Shown here one piece after another: positions 1-9,789 of a DNA stretch of 64,000 nt. The notes below the pieces were generated by a model. The model had not been told where the DNA came from, did no database searches, and was given only the letters and a program-made list of their open reading frames with translations. The stretch covers positions 62,001 to 126,000 of the forward strand of contig NZ_JAPEHU010000001.1 in NCBI RefSeq assembly GCF_028823635.1, written 5' to 3'. This DNA comes from Demequina sp. B12. GTDB lineage: Bacteria; Actinomycetota; Actinomycetes; Actinomycetales; Demequinaceae. Each line of letters opens with the position of its first letter. The stretch's first letter is position 1. Position numbers and translations under genes: made by a program.

Positions 1-1116
1 CACGATGAGCGAGGCGCCATCCGCTGAGAACTGCAGCGATGACGGCCAACGGTCCCATGCGGACGCCACCTGCCGGGCGTCCGAGCCGTCAAGCGCGCTG
101 ACCCACATCTCCACGTGGGTGGGACCGTCTGGGGTTGCCTTGACATTGCGGGTGTACGCAATGAGAGAGGCGTCCGGGCTCACCGCTGGCGCCTCGAAGT
201 CCACGGCGACCTCGTCACGCAGCACCGTGAGTTCGCCGGTAGCCACCTCTACTGTCACCAGCGTCGCGTAAGAACTGCGTCCGTTCGCGACCGGATAGCT
301 GACTACCGCAACAGTGCCGTCTGGGGTGAGCGCAGCAGCGGGCGCCGTCACCCACCGCATCGCCGCGGGCGTGAGGTCCGTGGGGCGCGGGAGATGTGCC
401 GGGTACGGGCGTGGTTCCGCATCCTCGGTTGGGGCCGATGCCTGGGCTGGCTTGGCATGGCCGGGAACCTCGGGCGCGAGGCCAGCAAGGTCGATGGCGC
501 AGATGTGCGTGTGGTCGGGGCCTAGGTCGTGATCCCAGTGGCGAATCGGATACGAGTCGTGCAGGATCGCCGCGACCGAGCGCTTGTCGCGCGTGGCACG
601 CAACGCTGCATCGTTCTCCCAGGTATCTGCTGCGGGCATCACTCCTGCGGAGAACAACGCCACCGGAGCATCGGCCGCAACCGCGCTTAAGCCCCCGGCA
701 CCTCCGGCCAAGGCGGAGACCGGGCGAGCCTCACCGCCCGCTGTGGGCAGGATCCATAGTTGTGGCTTCTCATCGTCACCGGCGCCGGGACGGGACGAGG
801 AGAACAGCAGGTCCCCGTTGCTCAGGAACTGTGCACCGCCCTCACCCTTCGCCGAGCGCGTCAAGCGCACCGGAACGCCCTCGCCAGTGGCGGGCACCTC
901 CCACAGCGAACGCTCATACGTGGTGCCGTCCTGGGACAACGATGCCACCGTCAACACCACGCGCGTGCCGTCCGGCGACAAGGCGGCGCCCTCGAGGCGC
1001 GGGATCGCGATGTAGTCGGTCAGGGCCGAGTACGCGGGAGCGTCGACGGCAGAAGCGTTCGTGGTGGAGGCGTTCGTGGTGGAAGCGTCGGTGGCAGAGG
1101 CGTCGGTGGCAGTCAC
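1..1116 (-). CDS. S9 family peptidase, amino-terminal part (cut by window edge)
   Basis: The visible 372 codons read without a stop to the window edge and resemble the beta-propeller half of S9 (prolyl oligopeptidase / acylaminoacyl peptidase) enzymes. Blade-like stretches are present, such as DYIAIPRLEGAALSPDGTRV, FLSNGDLLFSSSRPG and AVSPDASLIAYTRN. The catalytic alpha/beta-hydrolase half (Ser-Asp-His) would lie beyond base 1, so activity cannot be judged. The GTG at 1116 is chosen because GGTGGAG stands just upstream. The first ~20 residues are an Ala/Ser/Thr/Asp run encoded by imperfect 15-bp tandem repeats (about 1050-1112), so length there may vary between strains. A cytoplasmic peptidase is the family expectation. 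Confidence 0.8.
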   Translation of the reverse strand, partial: MTATDASATDASTTNASTTNASAVDAPAYSALTDYIAIPRLEGAALSPDGTRVVLTVASLSQDGTTYERSLWEVPATGEGVPVRLTRSAKGEGGAQFLSNGDLLFSSSRPGAGDDEKPQLWILPTAGGEARPVSALAGGAGGLSAVAADAPVALFSAGVMPAADTWENDAALRATRDKRSVAAILHDSYPIRHWDHDLGPDHTHICAIDLAGLAPEVPGHAKPAQASAPTEDAEPRPYPAHLPRPTDLTPAAMRWVTAPAAALTPDGTVAVVSYPVANGRSSYATLVTVEVATGELTVLRDEVAVDFEAPAVSPDASLIAYTRNVKATPDGPTHVEMWVSALDGSDARQVASAWDRWPSSLQFSADGASLIV

Positions 1117-1177
1117 CGCTCCACCGTAACCCGCCCGCCGCCCCCGACCTTTCCGCCGGCCACCACCCCATCCGCGT

Positions 1178-1238
1178 CAAATGGAGCCATCTTCCTGTTT
1201 CAGTTAGCTGAAACAACCAAATGGCTCCATTTGGCGGG
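1178..1238. repeat. Dispersed palindromic repeat family 1, copy 1
   Basis: A 61-bp intergenic unit. It starts CAAATGGAGCCAT, has a central hairpin GTTTCAGTTAGCTGAAAC, and ends with the palindrome CCAAATGGCTCCATTTGG followed by CGGG. It is nearly identical to the copy at 52027-52088 and shares both ends with the copy at 62643-62701. It lies between the S9 peptidase gene and a small membrane-protein gene, and could act as a terminator or mRNA-stabilising structure for genes on either side. Confidence 0.85.
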
Positions 1239-1252
1239 TAGAGGTTGCGGGT

Positions 1253-1525
1253 TCAACTGGACAGGAGCAGCACCAGCAAGCCCGCAAACGCCACGGAGCC
1301 CACGAGTAGACCAAACATCCACGCTGTTGCACGCGCCCATTCATCGCCGCGGAGCAGGCCGCGCGCAATAGCGATTCCGCCGAGCGCCACGAGTAGGCCC
1401 ACGACAATGCCCAGGAGCCCGGCCCACATGGCTTCCCATTCGGCGGCGTTGGCCAACATCAGCAGGACGAGCGCACCACCTGCCACCACTCCGAGGGCAC
1501 CGATGCCCCATGCCACGACCTTCAT
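1253..1525 (-). CDS. Small integral membrane protein, unknown function
   Basis: 90 residues, almost all hydrophobic, with three probable membrane spans at about residues 5-25, 33-54 and 68-89. A short polar loop (RGDEWAR) separates the last two. No family motif is recognised. The ATG start is followed directly by the first span. It ends next to repeat copy 1 and lies upstream of, and on the same strand as, the S9 peptidase gene, but the repeat separates them. A real membrane protein of unknown role is the best description. Confidence 0.7.
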   Translation of the reverse strand: MKVVAWGIGALGVVAGGALVLLMLANAAEWEAMWAGLLGIVVGLLVALGGIAIARGLLRGDEWARATAWMFGLLVGSVAFAGLLVLLLSS

Positions 1526-1548
1526 ACCGGCACCCTAAACAGCGTGAC

Positions 1549-1594
1549 GCGGGGAGACTGCCATGCGTGTCACTTTGCGTCCGAAATGTGACCC
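1549..1594. repeat. Possible weak member of repeat family 3
   Basis: The stretch around GACTGCCATGCGTGTCACTT overlaps the 3' end of the phosphatase gene. It shares the core TGTCACTTT and a following ATGTG with the repeats at 17731-17774 and 44514-44571. The match is partial and relatedness is uncertain. Confidence 0.35.
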
Positions 1595-2274
1595 TTATCC
1601 GCTGTGGGACGGCTATCGAGCCAACGATCTGCACAGATCACGAGCCCCAACGTGAAGAGCCCCACGAACGCTCCCGCCAGGACGTCGGTGAGGAAGTGGT
1701 AGCCCAAGTACATCCGGGTAAACCCCACGGTGGTGATGATGAGGGCCGATGCGAGGGCCCAGCCCGCGAGTAGCCGCCGGGTTCTGCGGCGGCGCCACAG
1801 CAGGTAGCCCGTGACGAGGACGAGCGTGGCGGCACCAGTGGTGTGGCCGGATGGGAAGGAGAAGGACGTTTCGAGTCCGGGAACTGCTTGGACGTCTGCC
1901 GCGGGGCGCGCTCGCCCCACTGCCACTTTGGCGAGCAACGCCAATCCTGACGCGACGCCCATGGCGCCTATGAGCAGCAGCGGTTCGCGCCAACGCCGGG
2001 TCCGCCAGCCCCACACACCGCATCCCACGGCAACCACCAGCGGCAACACGGTGGTGCCAAACAGGTTGGTGATGAACGTCATGATGGCGGTGACACCGTC
2101 CGTGCGATGGTCGGCGAGCCATTGGATCAGGGGTTCATCGAGACGCACAAAGGCATCCTGTTCGAGGACCTCGTCGAGGATTTGCAGGAAGCCGAACGCC
2201 CCTACTGCCGCCGCCAGAAGCCCTGGTAGCCACACGCGAACCCACGGCGGGGCGGAAGACCAGAGCCGATGCAT
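1570..2274 (-). CDS. PAP2-family phosphatase (membrane)
   Basis: 234 residues with several membrane spans and the three PAP2 signatures: KVAVGRARP (residues 116-124), SFPSGHTTG (138-147) and R187-x5-H193 with D197 (RMYLGYHFLTD). The family removes phosphate from membrane lipids such as phosphatidate or undecaprenyl pyrophosphate, with the active site outside the membrane. All catalytic residues are present. The start ATG is buried in the palindrome GCCGATGCATCGGC, which contains one copy of the GCATCGGCC word. Substrate cannot be told from sequence. Confidence 0.9.
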   Translation of the reverse strand: MHRLWSSAPPWVRVWLPGLLAAAVGAFGFLQILDEVLEQDAFVRLDEPLIQWLADHRTDGVTAIMTFITNLFGTTVLPLVVAVGCGVWGWRTRRWREPLLLIGAMGVASGLALLAKVAVGRARPAADVQAVPGLETSFSFPSGHTTGAATLVLVTGYLLWRRRRTRRLLAGWALASALIITTVGFTRMYLGYHFLTDVLAGAFVGLFTLGLVICADRWLDSRPTADKGHISDAK

Positions 2275-2301
2275 CGGCCCAGGCTACGCCCCGCCGGGAC
2301 A

Positions 2302-3957
2302 CTATCCGCGTAGGTCGCGCCGCTGATAGGCCGCTACACCGAGCGCGACCAGCACAGCGCCAGCACCGATCAACACGGCGAACCCGCCCCAGGCCATGCC
2401 CACGTCGAGGGGGTTGTCGTGGCCGTAGTAGTAGAACGGTGAGATGCGGGCCCAGTCGGCGTAGTCGGGGTTGACGGGGATGAACGAGTTGATTCCCCAC
2501 CACAGTGCGGTGAGTCCCGCGGTGCCGGCGACAGCCCACTGGGACCGTCCGCTGATCGCACCAATGGCGAACGCCACGCCGCCCAGGCAGATGCCGAGCG
2601 CGGCTGTCATGAGCCCAGCGGCGCCGATCCCCACCCAGGACATCCCGAGCCCTGCAACCAGGTTGCCGAGAGCGAGCCCGAGCGCGACCAGCACCCCGAC
2701 GAGCACGGCGGCGAGCGTCATGGCGAGGGCCTTGGACCAGGCGAGCCGGGCCCGGGACAGGGGCAGGGTGCCCAGCACGGAGATGGTGCGCTTCTTTTCT
2801 TCTGCGGCGAGCGCTGCACCTGCGTTGATGGCGACCACGGCCACGATGAGCGGCCCCACGATGGAGAGGACTTCCGCATAGTAGAAGCCTTCTGGGGTGG
2901 ACATGTCTGCGTATCCGACCATGGCGAGGATCGCATCGGGCATGGAGTCCACGAGTCCGGAGATGTCGGACCCGATGGCGTTGTACAGCACTCCCACGAC
3001 GGTCGCCTGGAATGCCACAAAGGCGCCGCCCAGGAGGACAACGGGGCGCACGTCGGAGAACGCCTTGGAGGTGACGCCGCGGGTGGATCCGGAGCCTGCG
3101 ACTCGGCTAAGTGCGTGCGCGAGGCGGGGGTCGGCTTTGAGCCGTTCCAGTAGTGGGGCTTTGGCGGTGCCGGAGCCCAGGTCACGACGGTCCACGATCC
3201 ACAGTGATGCCGCGACCAGGACGACAACGATGCCGGCGATCACAAGCAGCGGGATGCCGTCCACTCCGTTGATGAGCGGCTGGGGTCCTTGCAGCCAGTA
3301 CCAGGGCGACCATTCCGCGAGCCAGTCCCAGCCGGGGAACAGCGGTGCCATACCTGCGACGAGGAATGAGATGACGATGAGCCCCACGGTGGTGCCGGAT
3401 GCTGCGCCACGGTTACCGGTAGCGGCGCCCAACAGTCCCGCGAACGCGGTGAAGAACAACGCGACCACCACGAGGTGCACGGTCGCGGCAGGCACGTTGA
3501 TACCCACCAGGTCTTCTCCGGACAGGACTGCGGCAAGCCAGTAGGAGCCGCTGGCAAGAAGGGCCGATGCGATGACTACCGTGGCGGCGGCAGCGAGCTT
3601 GGACCAGAGGAGACGGCGGCGGGACCGGGGGATGGAGGCGAGGACGTTCATGGTGCCGTCGGCTTCTTCTCCGGCGATGGCGGCGGCGGCCATGGAGAGC
3701 CCGATTCCGGCGATCACGAATGGCCCCATGAAGTTGAACATGTTGGACAGCATCATGCCCACCACGCCACCTTCCGAGGAGATGCCGGTGAGGGAGAGGT
3801 AGGCCTCTGGCATGGCGTCGATGAACTCCATGGCGTCGTCGCCCATGCCGGAGAACGCTGCCACTCCCATCCAGGCCACCAGGAACAGTGCGCCAACTCC
3901 GATGAGGGCGCCTGTCCACCGGTCACGCAGTGTTTTCAGGTAGACGCTGCGGAGCAT
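2302..3957 (-). CDS. ABC-2 type exporter, permease with two homologous halves
   Basis: 551 residues. Two similar halves each start with a conserved entry span followed by a cytoplasmic stretch of the AAEEKKRTISVLGTLPLSR type (first half: GEEADGTMNVLASIPRSRRR). The protein is therefore a fused duplicate with about 12 membrane spans, as in antibiotic or polyketide exporters of actinobacteria. Its start overlaps the stop of the ATPase gene by one base (TAATG), so the two are translated together. Function is export of an unknown substrate, possibly drug or bacteriocin resistance. Confidence 0.85.
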   Translation of the reverse strand: MLRSVYLKTLRDRWTGALIGVGALFLVAWMGVAAFSGMGDDAMEFIDAMPEAYLSLTGISSEGGVVGMMLSNMFNFMGPFVIAGIGLSMAAAAIAGEEADGTMNVLASIPRSRRRLLWSKLAAAATVVIASALLASGSYWLAAVLSGEDLVGINVPAATVHLVVVALFFTAFAGLLGAATGNRGAASGTTVGLIVISFLVAGMAPLFPGWDWLAEWSPWYWLQGPQPLINGVDGIPLLVIAGIVVVLVAASLWIVDRRDLGSGTAKAPLLERLKADPRLAHALSRVAGSGSTRGVTSKAFSDVRPVVLLGGAFVAFQATVVGVLYNAIGSDISGLVDSMPDAILAMVGYADMSTPEGFYYAEVLSIVGPLIVAVVAINAGAALAAEEKKRTISVLGTLPLSRARLAWSKALAMTLAAVLVGVLVALGLALGNLVAGLGMSWVGIGAAGLMTAALGICLGGVAFAIGAISGRSQWAVAGTAGLTALWWGINSFIPVNPDYADWARISPFYYYGHDNPLDVGMAWGGFAVLIGAGAVLVALGVAAYQRRDLRG

Positions 3958-4916
3958 TATGCGGCTCCGTTGGTGTTGTCGAGGTCGGCGTTGTCCAGGT
4001 CGGTCGCGTCTCCGGCGGCGACCACCTCGTCGCGGTAGAACTCCAGGAAAATCTCGTCGAGGTCCACGGAAGCCGATGCGACGGACAAGACATCATGTGC
4101 GGTGGCCACGGCGAGCAGGGGTGCCATGGAGCCTTCGTACTGGGCAGTGACGGTGGCGCCTTCTGCGGTGGCTTCGTGCACGCCTTCGACGCCGTGGAAG
4201 ACGGTGGCGGGGACGGGCTGCGAGAACTCGAGGGTGATGCGGCGCAGTGCCTTGTCTTGCAGTTCGCTCATCTTTTCTACGGCGATGAGGTGGCCGCGAC
4301 GAATGAACGCCACCTTGTCCGCGACGCGTTCGACCTCAGAGATGGTGTGGGACGACAAGAACACGGTGCGACCCGCATCGGCCGTCTCCTTCAAAAGAGT
4401 GTGGAACTCCAGCTGCACGAGCGGGTCCAGGCCGGTGATGGGTTCGTCCAGGATGAGCACCTCGGGTTGGTGCATGAACGCCTGGATGATGCCCAACTTT
4501 TGGCGGTTTCCGGAGGAGTACTCACCCACCTTCTTGGACAGGTCGGCGTCGAGCCGGTCGGTGAGTTCACGGACCACGCTCCAGTCGACGCCGCCACGCA
4601 GGTTCGCCAGGTACTTGAGGGTCTGCTCTCCGGTGAGGTTGTTCCACAGCGCCAGGTCTGCGGGGAGGAAGCCGATGCGGCGGTGGATTTCGACGGCGTC
4701 CTGACGGCTGTCGAGGCCCAGGACTCGGCAGGTGCCGGAGGTGGGCCGGATGAGGTCAAGGAGGGAGCGGATGGTCGTGGACTTACCTGCCCCGTTGGGG
4801 CCGAGGAACCCGAAGATCTCCCCCGGATGGATCTCGAAACTCACGTCGTCAACGGCGGTGAAGTCGCCGAACTTCTTGGTGAGGTGATCCAGTTCGATGC
4901 TGGGGGTCGCGGTCAT
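3957..4916 (-). CDS. ABC exporter ATP-binding protein
   Basis: 319 residues, DrrA-like. Walker A is GPNGAGKST (about residues 39-47), the signature is YSSGNRQKLG, Walker B is VLILDEP, and the switch His is in LSSHTISE. The last ~90 residues form the accessory carboxyl domain usual in drug-export ATPases. It sits between its regulator (4-bp ATGA overlap) and the two-half permease (1-bp overlap), a compact three-gene operon. It should energise export by the permease encoded downstream. Confidence 0.93.
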   Translation of the reverse strand: MTATPSIELDHLTKKFGDFTAVDDVSFEIHPGEIFGFLGPNGAGKSTTIRSLLDLIRPTSGTCRVLGLDSRQDAVEIHRRIGFLPADLALWNNLTGEQTLKYLANLRGGVDWSVVRELTDRLDADLSKKVGEYSSGNRQKLGIIQAFMHQPEVLILDEPITGLDPLVQLEFHTLLKETADAGRTVFLSSHTISEVERVADKVAFIRRGHLIAVEKMSELQDKALRRITLEFSQPVPATVFHGVEGVHEATAEGATVTAQYEGSMAPLLAVATAHDVLSVASASVDLDEIFLEFYRDEVVAAGDATDLDNADLDNTNGAA

Positions 4917-5425
4917 GGCCGCTCCTTTCGTTGAAACTCTTCGCGTTCAAAGTCGGCGTAGCGGGCGAGCACGTGGGGCCATTCCTGTTCAAAGAAGCGC
5001 ACCACGGTGTCGAGGGACTCCACACGGTCGGTCCTGGTTTGGGGCCGGGCGGCGAGTGCGGCATCGGCGATCACTCGAAGTCCTGCGATGCGGGACTGTT
5101 CGGAGCCGATGACGGCGGACCACACGTTGACAGGTAACTGATATCTCGCGGACCGGGAGCCTTGCTCACGCACTTTCTCCACCAGGCCCATCGTGACGAG
5201 CGCTTTGAGTTGGGTGGAGACGGAACCGGCGGACAGTTGGAGCTCGCGTGCAAGTTGCGCTTGCGTGAGTGCGGCGGGCTCGCAGGTCATGAGATGCCCC
5301 AAGATGATGCCGGCGGCGTGGGAGAACCCCACCGCTTCCCAATATTGAGCAACCGCGGTGACATGTGGCTCGGGCCCCGTCGAGTCTTGCTCGTTGGGGC
5401 CGGGGACGTCGGCACGCTCTGTCAT
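4913..5425 (-). CDS. GbsR/MarR-family winged-helix regulator
   Basis: 170 residues. The amino half (VAQYWEAVGFSHAAGIILGH then LTQAQLARELQLSAGSVSTQ) is a winged helix of the GbsR type, and the carboxyl half is helical. It is the first gene of the exporter operon and overlaps the ATPase start by 4 bp. A perfect inverted repeat lies 2 bases upstream of its ATG (5427-5444), so autorepression with release by an exported compound is likely. That regulatory role is inferred from position. Confidence 0.85.
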   Translation of the reverse strand: MTERADVPGPNEQDSTGPEPHVTAVAQYWEAVGFSHAAGIILGHLMTCEPAALTQAQLARELQLSAGSVSTQLKALVTMGLVEKVREQGSRSARYQLPVNVWSAVIGSEQSRIAGLRVIADAALAARPQTRTDRVESLDTVVRFFEQEWPHVLARYADFEREEFQRKERP

Positions 5426-5426
5426 G

Positions 5427-5444
5427 TTTCAGTAATATCTGAAA
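5427..5444. promoter_or_regulatory. Probable operator of the exporter operon
   Basis: TTTCAGTAATATCTGAAA is a perfect 6-bp inverted repeat with a 6-base spacer, directly upstream of the GbsR-type regulator start. A related half-site arrangement (TCACTGAAAGTGA) follows at 5445-5457. It lies in the divergent gap between the exporter operon and ppk. Confidence 0.65.
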
Positions 5445-5522
5445 TCACTGAAAGTGACAACTTCACAGACACGAAACCTCAACGGCTAGTACCACGTCAC
5501 ATTGCCGTGCCACGATGGGGCC

Positions 5523-7757
5523 ATGACGAAAACTCCTCCTGCGTCCTCACCTGTCACCGGTGACCCCGCCGAGTCCGAGGAGACCTTCGCCATGCCCACG
5601 ATCTCCGCGGACCTCGACGAGCAGGAACCGGAACCGCAAGACCTCCCCGAAGACCGCTTCCTCGACCGCGAGATGTCCTGGCTCGCGTTCAACGAGCGCG
5701 TGCTCGAACTCGCCGAAGACGAAGGCACCCCGTTGCTCGAACGAGCGCGGTTCCTCGCGATCTTCGCATCCAACCTCGACGAGTTCGTCATGGTTCGAGT
5801 CGCCGGACTCAAGCGCCGCATCGCCGCAGGCTTCGCCGTCCCCTCCGCCACCGGCATGAGCGCCACCCGCCTTGTCGACGTGCTGCTCGACAAAGCCCAC
5901 CAACTCATGGACCGCCACGCCGCAGTGTTCCAAGGCCAAGTCGCCCCCGCACTGTCCGAAAACGGCATCTGGATTGTGCGCCACGACGAACTGGGCGACT
6001 CCGAACAAGAGCGCCTGCGCAAACTGTTCCGCTCCGACATCTTCCCCGTGCTCACCCCACTCGCCGTGGACCCCGCACACCCCTTCCCCTACATCTCCGG
6101 GCTCTCCCTCAACCTCGCCGTCGAACTGCGCGACCCCGACTCCGGCAAGAACCTCTTTGCCCGCGTCAAGATCCCCGAGACTCTGCCCCGCTTCCTCTCC
6201 GTCGACTCCGACGGCCACGCCGCCCAGGTCACCGACGCATCGGCCCTTGACGACGAACCCCGGTCCTTTGTGCCGCTCGAAGATGTCATCGCCGCGCACC
6301 TCGACTACCTGTTCCCCGGCATGGAAGTCACCAGCCACTACACGTTCCGCGTGACCCGCAATGAAGACGTGGAAGTGGAAGAGGACGACGCCGAAAACCT
6401 CCTCAAAGCCATGGAGAAGGAGCTACTGCGCCGCCGCTTTGGGCCCGCGGTGCGGCTCGAAATCGTCGAAGACGTCCCCACCCACATTCACGAACTCCTG
6501 GTCCGCGAGCTCGGCATCACCGAACACGACGTGTTCACCCTGCCCGCACCACTGGACCTGACCGGCCTGAACGTCATCGCAGACCTGGACCGCCCACGCC
6601 TCCAGTTCCCCGCCTTCCGCCCCACCACCCACCACCAGTTGGCCCCCGTGGAAACCGCGGAAGAACAGAACGTCTTCCAGGCCATTCGCCGCGGAGACGT
6701 GCTGCTGCACCACCCCTACGACTCGTTCTCCACCTCGGTCCAGGCGTTTCTCGCCCAGGCCGCAGTGGACCCCAAGGTCCTCGCGATCAAGCAAACGCTC
6801 TACCGCACCTCCGGCGACTCCCCCATCGTGGACTCCCTCATCGAGGCAGCCCGCAACGGCAAGCAGGTCGTGGCACTCGTGGAAATCAAGGCGCGCTTTG
6901 ACGAACAGCGCAACATCTCTTGGGCGCGCAAACTCGAACAAGCCGGCGTGCACGTCGTCTACGGCCTCGTGGGCCTCAAAACGCACTGCAAACTCTCGCT
7001 CGTTGTCCGCCAAGAAGACACCGGCCTGGTGCGGTACTGCCACGTCGGAACCGGCAACTACCACCCCAAGACCGCACGCCTGTACGAAGACTACGGACTG
7101 CTCACCAACGACGCGGAAGTCGGCTCGGACCTCACCAAACTGTTCAACCAGCTCTCTGGCTACGCACCCAAAGCGAAGTTCCGTCGCCTCATCGTGGCCC
7201 CCACCGGAGTCCGCATGGGGCTCATTGAACGCATCAACACTGAGGCCGACCGCGCCCGCGAAGGCAAGCCTGCCTGGGTGAAGCTCAAGGTCAACTCCAT
7301 CGTCGACGAAAAGACCATCGACGCCCTTTACCGCGCCTCCCAGGCGGGTGTGAAGGTCGACCTTGTGGTGCGCGGCATCTGCGCACTACGGCCCGGCGTC
7401 CCCGGCCTGAGCGAGAACATCCGCGTCCGCTCTGTGCTCGGACGTTTCCTCGAACACTCCCGCATCTACGCCTTCTGCAACGACGGCACTCCTGAGGTGT
7501 TCATCGGATCCGCCGACCTCATGCACCGCAACCTGGACCGCCGCATCGAGGCGCTCATCACTATCGAGGTCGACCAGCAGCGCGAACTCCTCATTGAGAA
7601 CATCGACATGGTGATGTCCCCCGAGTTCTCCGCCTGGGAACTGGGCGAAGACGGCGTCTACGTCAGGTCCGTCGAAAACGCTGAAGGCGAACGCCTGCGG
7701 GACGTCCAAGACACCTATATCAAGCGCCAGCCCAAGCGGAGGGCCAAGCGGAAGTGA
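5523..7757 (+). CDS. ppk: Polyphosphate kinase 1
   Basis: 744 residues, the normal length for PPK1, which reversibly makes inorganic polyphosphate from ATP. The body starts with the family opening [20 protein letters not shown]. The autophosphorylated His is at about residue 507 ([20 protein letters not shown]), and the second conserved His is at about 668 ([13 protein letters not shown]). The ATG at 5523 adds an acidic ~50-residue leader common in actinobacteria. Its stop overlaps the GTG of the next gene by 4 bp. The order ppk then MutT1-like is the same as in mycobacteria, where it is a conserved neighbourhood. Confidence 0.97.
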   Translation: MTKTPPASSPVTGDPAESEETFAMPTISADLDEQEPEPQDLPEDRFLDREMSWLAFNERVLELAEDEGTPLLERARFLAIFASNLDEFVMVRVAGLKRRIAAGFAVPSATGMSATRLVDVLLDKAHQLMDRHAAVFQGQVAPALSENGIWIVRHDELGDSEQERLRKLFRSDIFPVLTPLAVDPAHPFPYISGLSLNLAVELRDPDSGKNLFARVKIPETLPRFLSVDSDGHAAQVTDASALDDEPRSFVPLEDVIAAHLDYLFPGMEVTSHYTFRVTRNEDVEVEEDDAENLLKAMEKELLRRRFGPAVRLEIVEDVPTHIHELLVRELGITEHDVFTLPAPLDLTGLNVIADLDRPRLQFPAFRPTTHHQLAPVETAEEQNVFQAIRRGDVLLHHPYDSFSTSVQAFLAQAAVDPKVLAIKQTLYRTSGDSPIVDSLIEAARNGKQVVALVEIKARFDEQRNISWARKLEQAGVHVVYGLVGLKTHCKLSLVVRQEDTGLVRYCHVGTGNYHPKTARLYEDYGLLTNDAEVGSDLTKLFNQLSGYAPKAKFRRLIVAPTGVRMGLIERINTEADRAREGKPAWVKLKVNSIVDEKTIDALYRASQAGVKVDLVVRGICALRPGVPGLSENIRVRSVLGRFLEHSRIYAFCNDGTPEVFIGSADLMHRNLDRRIEALITIEVDQQRELLIENIDMVMSPEFSAWELGEDGVYVRSVENAEGERLRDVQDTYIKRQPKRRAKRK

Positions 7758-8725
7758 CGCCGTATCCGCCCGGAACCGTCATCGCTGCAGGAGCCTTGGT
7801 GTGGAGAATCCGCCACGGCGAACTGCAAGTGCTTGCCGTCCATCGGCCCCGGTACAACGACTGGTCGTGGCCTAAGGGCAAACTCGACGAAGGCGAGACT
7901 CTTCCTGCCTGCGCGATCCGTGAAGTCGCAGAGGAAACCGGCAAGCAAGTCATTCTGGGTCAGCCGCTTCCCACACTTCGCTACCCCACGGGCGGCAAAA
8001 CTAAAGTCGTGAAGTATTGGGCGGCACAGGTTGCACCCAAGGGCGCGGTTTCCGTTGCTGCCCGGCCCGCAGTGAAGGCTGCCTCGAAGAACGAAATCGA
8101 CAACGTGCGGTGGCTCACCGTCGATGAGGCACGCTCCCGCATCACTTTCCCGGAAGACCTACGGCCCCTGGAGGTCCTGGTCGAAACGTATGCTCGCGAC
8201 CGGCTCGACACGCGCGCATTTGTGCTGGCTCGACACGCGCGAGCCAAGCGCCGCAAAGCCTGGGAGGGCGAGGACATCGAGCGCCCCATCACCAAAGCTG
8301 GAGCCGCCCGCGCTCAGCAACTCGTGCCGCTGTTCGCAGCCTTTGGTGCGGGCCGCATCGAGTCCTCCCCCGCGGAACGCTGCATGGCCACGGTGCGGCC
8401 CTATGCGGAAGCGACCGGCCAAACCATCAGGGAACACCCCGCGCTCACCGAACCTTCACACGCGGACAAACCCCTCCGCACCGCAGAAACCTTCGTCAAG
8501 CTCCTGAAGAAGCCGTCCTCGCGAGTGGTGTGTGCGCATCGGCCTACCCTGCCCACGATTGTGGAGATGCTGCGCGCCGCCACCCGCTCCTATACGCGCG
8601 GCGCCTTGCCTCGCAAGAACCCGTACCTGCCGGCAGGCGGGGTGTTGATCGCGCACGTCGCAGACACCGAATCAGGGCCCATTGTGACGGCGATCGAGAC
8701 GCACCTGCTGCACGTGCATCCGTAG
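7754..8725 (+). CDS. NUDIX hydrolase fused to histidine-phosphatase domain (MutT1-like)
   Basis: 323 residues. Residues 42-64 form an intact NUDIX box (GKLDEGETL then REVAEETG). From about residue 155 a histidine-phosphatase domain begins ([13 protein letters not shown], with the RH catalytic core). This two-domain layout is that of mycobacterial MutT1, which hydrolyses 8-oxo-GTP/dGTP and diadenosine polyphosphates. The start is GTG, coupled to the ppk stop (GTGA). Coupling to ppk suggests joint nucleotide and polyphosphate housekeeping; the precise substrates are inferred from the family. Confidence 0.93.
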   Translation: MTPYPPGTVIAAGALVWRIRHGELQVLAVHRPRYNDWSWPKGKLDEGETLPACAIREVAEETGKQVILGQPLPTLRYPTGGKTKVVKYWAAQVAPKGAVSVAARPAVKAASKNEIDNVRWLTVDEARSRITFPEDLRPLEVLVETYARDRLDTRAFVLARHARAKRRKAWEGEDIERPITKAGAARAQQLVPLFAAFGAGRIESSPAERCMATVRPYAEATGQTIREHPALTEPSHADKPLRTAETFVKLLKKPSSRVVCAHRPTLPTIVEMLRAATRSYTRGALPRKNPYLPAGGVLIAHVADTESGPIVTAIETHLLHVHP

Positions 8726-9154
8726 CCACACCCCCACCTCCCCTGGCCGTAGATCCACGGCGGGGATTCGCGCGTTTCCGCGCGCTGGCCGTCACTCTTG
8801 GGCGGTCCGCGAACATGAGAACGGACACCGGACCGGGAGCGCCAGTCGGCGCGAAGGCCGCTCGTGGCGGCTGATGTTGGAGCCCGGGGCTACCGCGGTC
8901 CGATGCCCTACATCTACTGTACGTCCCCCGGCGGTTTCTTGGGTCCACGGGAGACGCTGCCCTAGAGAATCTGCCCCTGGAGCAGGGACGATGTTCCCAA
9001 GTGACTGACATTTCTAGGCTCGCAGGGCGACACGCCGGCTTGCGGGCGCTACCGCACCGGAACTCAGTCAGTTGGGGACGCGGGGCGCGGCTCACCACGC
9101 GGGGGAGGCAAGGTCACGACGGCCACACTCACGCCGCGGCACGGGTGGAGCGAG
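8726..9154. other. Intergenic region holding a MITE-like repeat
   Basis: 429 bp between convergent genes. No convincing reading frame was found. It contains the family 2 repeat (8994-9079). The rest shows no recognisable terminator with a T-tract. Confidence 0.6.
8994..9079 (-). repeat. MITE-like repeat family 2, copy 1
   Basis: 86 bp bounded by inverted ends TTCCCAAGTGACTGAC and GTCAGTTGGGGAC. The reverse complement matches the 86-bp unit at 17583-17668, including GTCCCCAACTGACTGAG, an internal GCCGGCGTG and CTGCGAG, and TCAGTCACTT. The two copies therefore sit in opposite orientation. It is too short to code for a transposase; a non-autonomous element or structured intergenic repeat is likely. 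Confidence 0.75.
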
Positions 9155-9784
9155 TTAGTCGAGCCGTTCCTCGCGCCACAGTGCCGCGCACTTCTCGAGG
9201 TCCTCGCCGGTACGCAGCAGCTGCGCGGCTCGCAATGAAGTCTGGTGGGCGCGCTTGTCGTGGTGGCCGTCGTCTGATTCGGCTTCGAATGCCGCTCCGG
9301 TGGCGACCACTCGGCAGAATGCGCCGGCCCGTTCCAGAGCCACTGCCAGGTCTCCGGAGAAGACCCCGGACAGCACTGAGTCGGCGAGGGCGCGCACTTC
9401 GGATGGTCCGGGTGGGTCTTCCACTCCGGCGATGGCGTGGCGGACATGTGCGGCCTGGACACCGTGGTGGTAGGAGCGTGCGACGGCGTCGGCGTCGAAT
9501 TTCACCCATTCGCGCAGCATGTAGATCCGCCATAGTGCGCCGGGCAGGGTGTGTGATCCCGCTTTGGACCACATCATGGCGACGGTGTCGATGCCTTCTT
9601 CGTCGACGAGCGCCACCAGGCGGGCGGTGAGTTCGGGGTCGCGTGAGGCACGTGCTTGGGACACGAGTGCGAGCGCGGTTTCGTGTGCGATGAGTCCGCG
9701 GTCGGCGGGGTCGATGTCGCCTTGGATTTGTTCGGCCTCTTCCATGTCGAGCATGGCTGGCCGGCGGAAGCGGGGTTCTACCAA
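9155..9784 (-). CDS. Conserved-looking helical protein of unknown function
   Basis: 209 residues, soluble, mostly helical, no recognised motif. Recognisable features are an AMMWSKAGSHTLPGALWRIYM segment in the middle and a polar DDGHHDKRAHQ loop near the end. It lies 5 bases after msrB on the same strand, so the two are probably cotranscribed. Two starts are possible: TTG at 9784, 10 bases after a GGAG, or ATG at 9754. A function cannot be assigned; the link to msrB is only positional. Confidence 0.7.
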   Translation of the reverse strand: MVEPRFRRPAMLDMEEAEQIQGDIDPADRGLIAHETALALVSQARASRDPELTARLVALVDEEGIDTVAMMWSKAGSHTLPGALWRIYMLREWVKFDADAVARSYHHGVQAAHVRHAIAGVEDPPGPSEVRALADSVLSGVFSGDLAVALERAGAFCRVVATGAAFEAESDDGHHDKRAHQTSLRAAQLLRTGEDLEKCAALWREERLD

Positions 9785-9789
9785 GGGCT

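Noticed and set aside
3930..4934. A 334-codon plus-strand frame opposite the ABC ATPase
   Set aside because: Entirely antisense to an ATPase with all motifs; no ribosome site and no recognised family.
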